Of a stretch of 64,000 nt of DNA, positions 7,938-15,319 are shown in pieces. The notes beneath the pieces were generated by a model. The model saw only the letters and a list, made by a program, of their open reading frames with translations, made no database searches and was not told the DNA's origin. Within the stretch, counting starts at the first letter, position 1; every line of letters begins with the position of its first letter. A program made the position numbers and the translations under genes. The stretch is from an uncultured Lachnospiraceae bacterium. GTDB taxonomy: Bacteria; Bacillota; Clostridia; Lachnospirales; Lachnospiraceae. The DNA is taken from NCBI GenBank assembly GCA_905234245.1, contig CAJOGN010000001.1, positions 62,001 through 126,000 on the forward strand, given 5' to 3'.

Positions 7938-8834
7938 TTATCCACCAAGGATATTCTTAAATGTTTTAAAGTTTGTACTATTCTCATTAGGAATAGAGAA
8001 TATGATATAATCAAAATACTGACGATATTCAGTCATCAGTTCCTTGAAGATAGTAGCAACAACTCTAGGGTCATTCAGAAATGCTCCGCATCCAAATGCT
8101 CCAAGAATTAAGGTACCGGTATTCTTCTTGATGGCAACTTTCAGAATTCTTTCACATCTTTCCTTCATGATTGCTTTATACCAATCAGAGCGGGCAATTC
8201 TAGAAATGTATGCTTTATCAGTATAATCGAAGAGATAGTTTAAGTCAGGAGCCGCACATGTGATTACATGAACAGGAAGGAGAGTTTCCATGTGGTCTCC
8301 ATAGTTATCTGTTCTTTTGATAATCCGAATATTTGGACTGTAAATGATGGAAGACGTTCCGGCACAAGCATTCAGAGTTCTCATAAATGCGTCCTCTACA
8401 TGGTCGATTGGGCCAATGAGTTCATTGATCTTTTCCATATTCGGATCATAGTATCTTTCATGATTCTCCTTTGTATTGAGAACATGATAGAGATTTGTAC
8501 ATCTACAGATGCTTTCCTCCTGTGCAGAAGATCCCTGCAGTACCCTACCTCCAGGAAACAGGGAACTTGCAAAGTTCAAGATTGTTGTATTATTATCCCC
8601 AGAATAGATAGAGTAGATAGCTGCACTAATGGTATCAGTGGGCTGAACTTCAATGATACCGTGCCTGTTCCGATTGTTAATAATCCAATCAGGGATTTCA
8701 ATTGCTTCATCCTCAGGATAGTAATCGGTCTTCTCGATGGATGCGACAGTCTTATTTAAGAGGTAGTCGCTGTTCTTGACCATCTTGTCGGTTTCTTTGA
8801 AAGACTTAATTCTTTTCGCATGTTTTAGATCCAT
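7938..8834 (-). CDS. PARG-like macrodomain protein (TIGR02452 type), 298 aa
   Basis: The microbial poly(ADP-ribose) glycohydrolase signature is visible: ILNFAS, then PGGRV, seven residues, and QEE at about 95-110, followed by CRCTNLY and later a C-terminal GAFGCGAF segment that closes the ADP-ribose site. Both catalytic-region glutamates are kept, but the usual GGG is GGR. Such enzymes remove ADP-ribose from proteins or nucleic acid. It heads a three-gene operon with an early-type promoter and GGAGG site. A second, more canonical paralogue lies at 10233-11114. A role against host ADP-ribosylating defence is inference. Confidence 0.85.
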   Translation of the reverse strand: MDLKHAKRIKSFKETDKMVKNSDYLLNKTVASIEKTDYYPEDEAIEIPDWIINNRNRHGIIEVQPTDTISAAIYSIYSGDNNTTILNFASSLFPGGRVLQGSSAQEESICRCTNLYHVLNTKENHERYYDPNMEKINELIGPIDHVEDAFMRTLNACAGTSSIIYSPNIRIIKRTDNYGDHMETLLPVHVITCAAPDLNYLFDYTDKAYISRIARSDWYKAIMKERCERILKVAIKKNTGTLILGAFGCGAFLNDPRVVATIFKELMTEYRQYFDYIIFSIPNENSTNFKTFKNILGG

Positions 8835-8878
8835 AATAATTCCTCCTGTGTATAGTTTTATTGTTTACAGATCATATG

Positions 8879-8892
8879 GATAATATATCATT
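8879..8892 (-). promoter_or_regulatory. Early-type promoter element
   Basis: The minus strand reads AATGATATATTATCC, 45 bases upstream of the PARG-like start. It overlaps the tail of the next terminator. Confidence 0.5.
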
Positions 8893-8900
8893 AAAAAATA

Positions 8901-8943
8901 AGAAAAAAGAAGGGGTGAAGGGGCTCACCGACGGAGCCCCTTC
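8901..8943 (-). terminator. Intrinsic terminator
   Basis: The GC-rich stem GAAGGGGCTC/GAGCCCCTTC overlaps the end of the 72-aa gene and is followed on the minus strand by TTCTTTTTTC. Confidence 0.88.
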
Positions 8944-9143
8944 TTGCGAGTCCAGGCATTGAATGCCCGGTCACACACTCGTATACCACTTCTAAAATAC
9001 AGGGTGCTAATAAAGACACCCGCGCAAAAGATTATAGGAAGGAGATTCTCATAATCTTCTGGGAGGGTGTTTATTATGATACAGGTCAGCACCAATACCA
9101 GGATGGACTTAATGAAGTCCTGAATAAGACGAATGATTTCCAT
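8925..9143 (-). CDS. Small two-helix membrane protein, 72 aa
   Basis: Two hydrophobic segments (about 10-27 and 34-50) are separated by a short acidic loop, with a basic C-terminal tail (WTRKKGLRR). Size and topology are like class II holins or small membrane effectors, but no family is recognised and no endolysin is adjacent. A GGAGG site precedes the ATG. An early-type promoter lies about 100 bases upstream with a possible 13-codon leader between. Confidence 0.72.
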   Translation of the reverse strand: MEIIRLIQDFIKSILVLVLTCIIINTLPEDYENLLPIIFCAGVFISTLYFRSGIRVCDRAFNAWTRKKGLRR

Positions 9144-9194
9144 ATTTACATACCTCCATAAAATGATACATGTCTATAAGTTATAGAGAGGTAA

Positions 9195-9236
9195 CTACAG
9201 ATCGACTATTGCCGACACTGTGTATTTCCTCTTCAT
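9195..9236 (-). CDS. Possible 13-aa leader peptide
   Basis: In the leader of the 72-aa membrane protein gene, AAAGGTAAG is directly followed by an ATG opening MKRKYTVSAIVDL and a TAG. It could be a regulatory peptide, but length alone gives weak support. Confidence 0.25.
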   Translation of the reverse strand: MKRKYTVSAIVDL

Positions 9237-9242
9237 CTTACC

Positions 9243-9257
9243 TTTATAATACATAAT
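9243..9257 (-). promoter_or_regulatory. Early-type promoter element
   Basis: The minus strand reads ATTATGTATTATAAAGGTAAG, close to the elements before the genes at 23775, 50567 and 51151. Confidence 0.5.
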
Positions 9258-9281
9258 TTTTGTTTATGAAAATACGGTTAT

Positions 9282-9313
9282 AAGACCTATCACTATATTA
9301 GTGATAGGTCTTA
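9282..9313. terminator. Bidirectional intrinsic terminator
   Basis: The 12-bp stem AAGACCTATCAC/GTGATAGGTCTT with a 7-base loop is followed by ATTTT. It lies at the stop of the next minus-strand gene. Confidence 0.85.
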
Positions 9314-9315
9314 TT

Positions 9316-10122
9316 TTACATTATAGTGAATGATGGTTTGAATATATATTCAATATCGTGAATACCATATCCAGCCTTTCTATGTCTATTTTTCACATTT
9401 TTTACTGCAGCATTAAATCTTTTTGTACAACGATTCATTTGCTCTCGTGTCATATTACCACGAAGAACTACTGATACATAAAATTCATACTCATGCCCAT
9501 GCTCTAGAAAATATTCATTCTCTATTTCATATGTCCACCATTTGAATATATAATTTAGAAATCTCATTGGCCATAATTGAAGAATACTAAAGATAATAGC
9601 AAATAGAGTATTCTCATGCATTGTACTCTTATCATGATATGAACCAAGAGATCTATTTAGCTCAAGGACATGCTCAGTTGTCTTTTCTCTCAAACTATCT
9701 ACTTTATTATTCATATTATCGATTTGATCATCAGTTTCATCTTTTAATTTATTTACAGATTCAGTTAAGTTTTTGATAGAAGATACAGTAGCCGATGATA
9801 AAGTATTCATTCTATCTGTTAAATCAGATTGAATCTTATTACACTTCTCTTCTAGATCCTCTATATTATCAGTAATAATAGTCGTGGGATCGATATTGGT
9901 AATTTTAAAAGCTGAGTGATCTTGTATTTTTCCTGTTCCATCATATCCTGTATAAGATCCTGATTCTGATGTTGAATCAGATCCAGTGGCAGCATATGTT
10001 GTTCTTTTTTCCGGTGAATAAAATTGGCAAGTTTGCCACATTGGACATCCTTTTCCTCGGTTTCGAACATCTAGTGGGCACGTTACACTAAAACAAACAG
10101 AGGTCTGATTTCCGTAATTCAT
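9316..10122 (-). CDS. Cys-rich coiled-coil protein, 268 aa
   Basis: The N-terminus has four cysteines in a C-x4-C-x10-C-x5-C arrangement (residues 10-32) that could bind metal. A Ser/Thr/Gly linker follows, then a heptad-like coiled coil (about 85-160), a hydrophobic segment near 172-192 and a basic C-terminal domain. No family is recognised. The gene has its own GGGAG site and is bracketed by terminators. A membrane-attached or fibre-like role is possible but unproven. Confidence 0.75.
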   Translation of the reverse strand: MNYGNQTSVCFSVTCPLDVRNRGKGCPMWQTCQFYSPEKRTTYAATGSDSTSESGSYTGYDGTGKIQDHSAFKITNIDPTTIITDNIEDLEEKCNKIQSDLTDRMNTLSSATVSSIKNLTESVNKLKDETDDQIDNMNNKVDSLREKTTEHVLELNRSLGSYHDKSTMHENTLFAIIFSILQLWPMRFLNYIFKWWTYEIENEYFLEHGHEYEFYVSVVLRGNMTREQMNRCTKRFNAAVKNVKNRHRKAGYGIHDIEYIFKPSFTIM

Positions 10123-10197
10123 TCAATCAACTCCCTTATATATAAATCCTTTTACTCTTATGTAAAAATATAAATTTAATATAAATCAAGAAAAAAA

Positions 10198-10228
10198 AGA
10201 ACTACTGAGATTCTACTCAGTAGTTCTT
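10198..10228. terminator. Bidirectional intrinsic terminator
   Basis: The stem AGAACTACTGAG/CTCAGTAGTTCT with a 6-base loop is flanked by A and T tracts. Confidence 0.88.
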
Positions 10229-10232
10229 TTTC

Positions 10233-11114
10233 TTATAGTAATTTATCTCTGAATATGCTATAGTTCAGACTATTTTCATCAGGTATTGCGAATATTATAT
10301 TATCAAACTTATCTTTATATTCATCACACGCTTCTTTAAATGCTCTTGCAACTATTCCTACTGGATTTTGAAATACACCACATCCAAAAGCGCCTAGAAT
10401 TAAATTTCTAACACCATTATCTGCTGCTACTTCAAAAATTCTACACACACGTCTTTTCAGTGGAATATAATACTCTTTACTTAAAACAAAATTCTCTGAG
10501 CAAGCGTTCCCACGGCATCCACGAATATGTCTAATATCTGGTGCAGCACATGTTATAACATCAACCAATTTCTGGTCGAGTCTCTGTAATGGTTTAGATA
10601 ATTCAGATTTTTTCACAATTACAATATTTGGTGTATATATAATTGCATCCGTACCAATGGCTGCTTTACAGATGTCTTCAAATCCTAATAGTTGGTCAGT
10701 GTGCTTAAGAAGCTCATTTATCTTACAGTCATTCTTTCTGTAATAACGATTTTTATTTTTCTCTGTATTCAGTACAGGATACAGATTTGTACACCTACAA
10801 ATATCTTCTTCCTGTGCAGATATTCCTCTGGTTACGCCACCACCTGGAGAAGTTGGGGATGCAAAGTTTAAAATTGCAGTTCTCCCGTTTATAGTATTCG
10901 TAACTCTTAATGCCGCAGTGATTGTATCTTCTGCTGTTACAGAAATGATTCCATCTCCAGTTTGTTTAGAATTAAAGATTGGACGGTTCTCAGAATAGAA
11001 ATCAGTTTTTCTGATTGTATCCATAGTTCTTGCCCTTAAGTAATATGACCTTCTGATGCATCTTTGTGTATTATGAAATGCGAGTTTTCTTCTAAAAGTC
11101 TTTATATCAATCAC
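10233..11114 (-). CDS. PARG-like macrodomain protein (TIGR02452 type), second copy, 293 aa
   Basis: The full microbial PARG signature is present: SPGGGV, then a seven-residue spacer (counting from the last G) and QEE, within NFASPTSPGGG...QEEDICRCTNLYP, and a C-terminal GAFGCGVFQNP loop. The best start is GTG at 11114, seven bases after GGAGGAA. It shares domain order with the 7938-8834 protein but is clearly diverged, and unlike it keeps the third glycine of the GGG loop. An early-type promoter lies about 35 bases upstream. It likely hydrolyses ADP-ribose polymers or adducts; the substrate during infection is unknown. Confidence 0.87.
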   Translation of the reverse strand: MIDIKTFRRKLAFHNTQRCIRRSYYLRARTMDTIRKTDFYSENRPIFNSKQTGDGIISVTAEDTITAALRVTNTINGRTAILNFASPTSPGGGVTRGISAQEEDICRCTNLYPVLNTEKNKNRYYRKNDCKINELLKHTDQLLGFEDICKAAIGTDAIIYTPNIVIVKKSELSKPLQRLDQKLVDVITCAAPDIRHIRGCRGNACSENFVLSKEYYIPLKRRVCRIFEVAADNGVRNLILGAFGCGVFQNPVGIVARAFKEACDEYKDKFDNIIFAIPDENSLNYSIFRDKLL

Positions 11115-11148
11115 GACCAATTCCTCCTTCTTTTATAATTATACTAAG

Positions 11149-11161
11149 ATAATATATCATT
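11149..11161 (-). promoter_or_regulatory. Early-type promoter element
   Basis: The minus strand reads AATGATATATTATCT, identical over its core to the element before the other PARG-like gene. Confidence 0.52.
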
Positions 11162-11205
11162 TTCTCACCTCAATTATTTGCGAATGTATTTATTTATGTG
11201 AGTAG

Positions 11206-11217
11206 ACAATACTTTAA
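11206..11217 (+). promoter_or_regulatory. Late-type promoter element
   Basis: ACAATACTTTAA fits ACAA-N5-TAA. It is 30 bases upstream of the metalloprotease start. Confidence 0.42.
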
Positions 11218-11246
11218 AACCTTATTCCAGAAAGGAAGTGTTTGTG

Positions 11247-12485
11247 ATGAATTTAGTAATGAATAAAGAAAGATTTTCTGATATGGAAAATGCTTTCACA
11301 CGGTTAAAAGGAAATGACTCCGATGCATCTGCTCTAGGTGTACTGAGCTCCTCCTTAAGTAAAATAACTGGAAAGGCAATCACTGTTAATACAGTGTCTC
11401 CGCAAAATCAATCTCAAGAGTGTTTTGTAATGTCTGTGTATCCAGAGGAATCTGTTTTAGATAAATTAGTAACTGCTATTCTATCTGAAGAGAAGGATAG
11501 TGCCATCGCTAAAATCTGGAATGATACCACAAAATGGATTATTGAGATTGATACAAGAATCCTGAAAGACAAAGTAAATTTAACAGAGAAAGAATTAACC
11601 GCCCTTATTCTTCATGAGGTTGGTCATATTATCTATTCTAATAGTGTTCCCATGAAAATTGCAAAAATTGCAAGATTGGAGATTGCTAAGACGAATCTTG
11701 TGAATAAGCAGCTACTCAAGGATACTTTCTTTAGTAAGCTTTTGTATGTTCCTCTGTTAAATCTTTGTAATTCCACTAGGCATAAAGACTCTATGAAGAC
11801 TGAAATGAAAGCAGACAAATATGCTATGCAGTCTGGATATGGTAAAGATTTAGCTAGTGGCATTAATAAAATTATTGTATATGCTGGTAGTGAAACAACT
11901 CCAGATGAAGAGTTAAGTCAGCTAATGGGATTCTCTATAGATACTCTACAGTCTCTACAGAAAAGACAGAATAATATTGTAAGAAAGAACTTTGCTACCA
12001 TGATTAGTGCAACTCCTTCTAGATTTGCTAAGGGTGTTCTGAATAATATTCACACCTCTCTGTCTGGTAGTAATGATCCAAGAGCTACTGTTACTGAGGC
12101 TGTCAAGGATGAATTTATTAGTAATAAGATTAAGAAGATTACGGATGAATTCTATGCCTCTGAAGCATTCTTTAATAGAGTTCACAAGATGAAGAGAATT
12201 GATCCTGCTGAACTTGACTATATTGCACTTGAGCTAAATAATATTAAATCCAATGATGATAAGATGATGCTTGTCTCTTACATTTACAGTAAGCTAGACA
12301 TCATTGATTATTATATCGCATTGATTGATTCTAAGAATCCAAAGTATTCAGTACCTCATTCCCGTGAATCATTAGTACAAATGAAACAAAGACTAAATGA
12401 CTATCGTATCCAGGCTATTAATAGAAAGCTACCAGAAGTAAATTATGGTATTTCTATCCAGTGGCCTACCGGATATGAAGGGTAA
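11247..12485 (+). CDS. Zinc metalloprotease of the head module, 412 aa
   Basis: LILHEVGHIIY gives the HExxH zinc motif at about residues 122-126, and TEMKADKYA about 70 residues later supplies a plausible third ligand (E or D), the arrangement of gluzincin peptidases. The ATG at 11247 is chosen because AAAGGA lies ten bases upstream; GTG codons at 11238 and 11244 are too close. The gene lies between the capsid and terminase genes and has a late-type promoter. Jumbo phages process many head proteins, so a maturation protease is a reasonable role. The use of a zinc enzyme rather than the usual serine protease is notable. Confidence 0.75.
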   Translation: MNLVMNKERFSDMENAFTRLKGNDSDASALGVLSSSLSKITGKAITVNTVSPQNQSQECFVMSVYPEESVLDKLVTAILSEEKDSAIAKIWNDTTKWIIEIDTRILKDKVNLTEKELTALILHEVGHIIYSNSVPMKIAKIARLEIAKTNLVNKQLLKDTFFSKLLYVPLLNLCNSTRHKDSMKTEMKADKYAMQSGYGKDLASGINKIIVYAGSETTPDEELSQLMGFSIDTLQSLQKRQNNIVRKNFATMISATPSRFAKGVLNNIHTSLSGSNDPRATVTEAVKDEFISNKIKKITDEFYASEAFFNRVHKMKRIDPAELDYIALELNNIKSNDDKMMLVSYIYSKLDIIDYYIALIDSKNPKYSVPHSRESLVQMKQRLNDYRIQAINRKLPEVNYGISIQWPTGYEG

Positions 12486-12491
12486 TACTTT

Positions 12492-13193
12492 GTGGCTAGA
12501 ATAAAACAAATTCGAGGCAAACTGTATGATTCCGGGACAAAAAATAAATCATTCTTACAAGTAGCAAAAGATTTAAAACAACTCGGTATCAAGAATTACT
12601 ACTTCATGTTAGAGATAAAGGATCCATCTCTTATTAATGTGGACCCATATGCTCCAAATCTTACTATGGATGAAGTTAGTAGAATTCAGACCGAGTGTGT
12701 AAGAAATATATGGTATTACCTAAGAGAAGTTTGCAGAATTCCTTCTCAGGGTGGCGAACCAGTAATGTTTAAAGCTAACCGTGGTAACATAGCTCAAACT
12801 TGGTGCGTTATACACGGTATTGATTCATGGCTATGCCTCCCTCGTCAGCAAGGAAAGACGCAATCTATTCTAGCAGTATTTGCATGGGCATACTCATTTG
12901 GTACAAACGACTCCGTTTTTATCTTTATCAATAAAGATGGTGGAAACGCTAAAGAAAATCTACAGAGATTAAAAGACCAAATAGAATGTCTCCCTAAATA
13001 CTTACAGTTTGAACAGATATTAGAAGAAGATGAGACGACTGGTAAAGTAAGAGTAGTAAAAGCTACTAAGAATGCCACAATCATGAGGCATCCTATTACT
13101 AAAAATAAGATTGTCATAAAATCTAAAGCCACGTCCTATGAGAGCGCATTATCCCTTGCTCGCGGTTTAACTGCTAGCGTGGTCCACTTCGAT
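12492..13193 (+). CDS. terL: Terminase large subunit, exon 1 of 3
   Basis: This packaging ATPase/nuclease is split by two group I introns: exons 12492-13193, 13520-13642 and 13919-15226 join in frame to 710 residues. Exon 1 carries the Walker A motif (LPRQQGKT, about residue 120) and ends at HFD, the first acidic residue of Walker B. The start is GTG at 12492, with GAAGGG upstream inside the end of the protease gene. The exon reads into an intron stop (after HFDLL) if not spliced. The 5-prime splice site is fixed by the exon ACTTCGAT pairing with intron GTCGAAGT, ending in the U-G pair typical of group I introns. Confidence 0.9.
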
Positions 13194-13519
13194 TTACTGT
13201 GACGATTATCCATTTTAGTATAAATGCAACATCCTTACTGTCTGACCAACATATGTAAAAGCATTGAGGAATAGAAAGTATAGAAATGATATAACGTCAC
13301 AATATAAATACTAATCTGGTTTGTCGAAGTAAAACTCCGTGAATTGCTGGGACCTGCTATCATAGCACAATCAGCAGCTAAGACTATTATGAGAATAGTA
13401 AAGTCCAACGACTAACGAAAAGCTACTTAATATAGTAGAACTGAGTAGAGTACACCTTGTGTGGAAGTGCGGAGCAACTATTATAGTTGAAGATATAGTC
13501 TAATCTTTATAGAGATATG
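13194..13519 (+). ncRNA. Group I intron 1 in terminase
   Basis: 326 nt without an endonuclease ORF. The guide GTCGAAGT pairs with the end of exon 1. The core has P (AATTGCTGG), Q (AATCAGCAGC), R (CCAACGACTA) and S (AAGATATAGTC), P3 CTCCG/CGGAG, and a terminal G before exon 2. Removal joins D and E of Walker B. Confidence 0.9.
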
Positions 13520-13642
13520 GAGCCAGAATTTACTAATCATATAAAAACCATAGTAGAAAACTCTTATTCCACTTATGAAACAGCAGCCAGAAATGCTAAG
13601 AAAAATGGTGCTCTATATTGTAGAGCATTCAGTTGCACCCCT
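13520..13642 (+). CDS. terL: Terminase large subunit, exon 2 of 3
   Basis: A 123-base exon of 41 codons, from EPEFTNHIKTIV to AFSCTP. It completes Walker B (HFD|EPEF) and carries the start of the ATPase coupling motif. Neither end has its own start or stop, so it is only read after splicing. Confidence 0.88.
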
Positions 13643-13918
13643 AAAAATCATTGGGGGTATAATCAGTAATGATTACATTAAAAACTCCTTTAATTGCTGG
13701 AAACTATTATTACAATACAATCAGCAGCCAAGTATATCATTAAGATATAAAGGTTCAACGACTATCAAAAGCCACCTATATGGTGAATCGAGTAGAGTAC
13801 ACTGTAACGTGGAAATGGGGAGCCCCTATTATAGGGTGAAGATATAGTCTAGACCTCATAGAGATATGAGGAAGTTCATAAGAGAACTGCATAGTGTTAT
13901 CTATGTGAAGATTTATTG
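13643..13918 (+). ncRNA. Group I intron 2 in terminase
   Basis: 276 nt. Exon end CACCCCT pairs with intron GGGGGT (U-G at the splice). Core elements AATTGCTGG, AATCAGCAGC, TTCAACGACTA and AAGATATAGTC are present. The last base is G13918. Confidence 0.88.
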
Positions 13919-15226
13919 GGTGATTTAGATACCTCTTTTGGACAAGAAGCTCAGCAATTGCTAGCTGCTACTGCTAAGTGGACTGAAAAAATGTATGATA
14001 TGGCCTATGATCCATTTGATGACGAAAAGAACGAAGTTCTTAAGTATGTCAAAGATAATGGTAGTAATGGCATTGTCTACATTGAATATAGTTATAAGCA
14101 AATAGGATTGGACGACGAGTGGCTTCGTAATATGTATAATAAGATTAATAACCCACTCGTTGTTAAACGTGAGATTCTTCTTCAGAGATTGAGAGGTTCT
14201 AGTGAATCTCCATTTGAACAAGAAGACATTGAATATATTACGAGCTGTGTACAAAAACCAGTAGATGAATTATATCTACTAGAGCATTTTAGAATTGATG
14301 TATATGAACCATTAGAGAAGAAGATTCCATACCTGGTGGGGATTGACTGTTCCACAGGTACTAACTCGGATAATAATGCTATCACAATTATTAATCCATA
14401 TACTGAAAGACCTGTAGCAGAATTTAAATGCCCATATATAGGTGAAACTTTATTTGAAAAATTAATTGTAGAATTAGTACAGAAAGTAATCACAAGAGCA
14501 ATTGTAATTATCGAAAGAAACAGTGTAGGTGATTCTATCATAGACCACCTCATGAGTTCTTCCATTGCTCATAGATTATATTTCGATAAAAATAGGGATT
14601 TAGTCCAAGAGAATTTAAATGCCAGTAGTAAAGTCGAAAGCATGCTGAAAAAGCGTGGTGAGATGAAAAAATACTACGGTGTTTATACTGAGGGTGAATC
14701 CAGAAAAGATATGATGGCTATTCTTGTAAGAAGAGTAGCAGAATATAAAGAAGATTTCGTTACTGCAAATATTACAGAAGATATTTCTAGACTTGTCCAA
14801 ACAAGGTCGGGGAAGATCGAAGCCGCTTCGGGTTTTCATGATGACTCTATTATGTCGTATCTAATTGCGATGTATGTGTATTATCACGGAAATAATCTAC
14901 CTGCGTTCGGTTTTGTGAAAGGTAGTAAGGAAATCGAAAACCAGAATGAAGGAACCCGTACTTATGAGGATTTACAATATGCCGGTATTCTATCTCAGCA
15001 TGATGTGAATATCATAAAGAATCAAGAACTAGTTAGAAAAGAAAATGACTATGAAGCTCTTATGAGACAGGCCATTAGAAAATCTCAAGAAGAATCTATT
15101 GAATTGAGAAAGCGTGGTCTTACTCAGAATAAAGTGCTTGATTCTACTCCAGTTGAAATTATCGATGATACTTATGATACTGGAGAAATTGAACTTTCAT
15201 TCTTTGATGAGTTAAATGGATTTTAA
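13919..15226 (+). CDS. terL: Terminase large subunit, exon 3 of 3
   Basis: It begins GDLDTSFGQEA, restoring the conserved SCTP-GDLDT motif across the junction. The C-terminal RNase H-like nuclease is seen as GIDCSTG (first Asp), IIERNSVGDS, and the late DDSIM motif. The end of the protein is acidic. The exon could look like a separate gene with a weak UUG start, but the frame joins exactly to exon 2. Confidence 0.9.
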   Translation, partial: GDLDTSFGQEAQQLLAATAKWTEKMYDMAYDPFDDEKNEVLKYVKDNGSNGIVYIEYSYKQIGLDDEWLRNMYNKINNPLVVKREILLQRLRGSSESPFEQEDIEYITSCVQKPVDELYLLEHFRIDVYEPLEKKIPYLVGIDCSTGTNSDNNAITIINPYTERPVAEFKCPYIGETLFEKLIVELVQKVITRAIVIIERNSVGDSIIDHLMSSSIAHRLYFDKNRDLVQENLNASSKVESMLKKRGEMKKYYGVYTEGESRKDMMAILVRRVAEYKEDFVTANITEDISRLVQTRSGKIEAASGFHDDSIMSYLIAMYVYYHGNNLPAFGFVKGSKEIENQNEGTRTYEDLQYAGILSQHDVNIIKNQELVRKENDYEALMRQAIRKSQEESIELRKRGLTQNKVLDSTPVEIIDDTYDTGEIELSFFDELNGF

Positions 15227-15232
15227 ATATTT

Positions 15233-15268
15233 AAAGATGGGATAACTTCGGGTTATCCCATCTTATAT
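15233..15268 (+). terminator. Terminator after terminase
   Basis: The 13-bp stem AAGATGGGATAAC/GTTATCCCATCTT with a stable TTCG-type loop is followed by an AT-rich tail. Confidence 0.85.
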
Positions 15269-15283
15269 TTTATAATTTTTAGC

Positions 15284-15295
15284 ACAAATATGTAA
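15284..15295 (+). promoter_or_regulatory. Late-type promoter element
   Basis: ACAAATATGTAA fits ACAA-N5-TAA, 25 bases upstream of the next gene. Confidence 0.42.
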
Positions 15296-15319
15296 CTTAT
15301 CTTAAAGGAGGAAACACAG

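Noticed and set aside
13575-13847. Open frame across terminase exon 2 and intron 2
   Set aside because: It is in the wrong frame for exon 2 and crosses a group I intron core.
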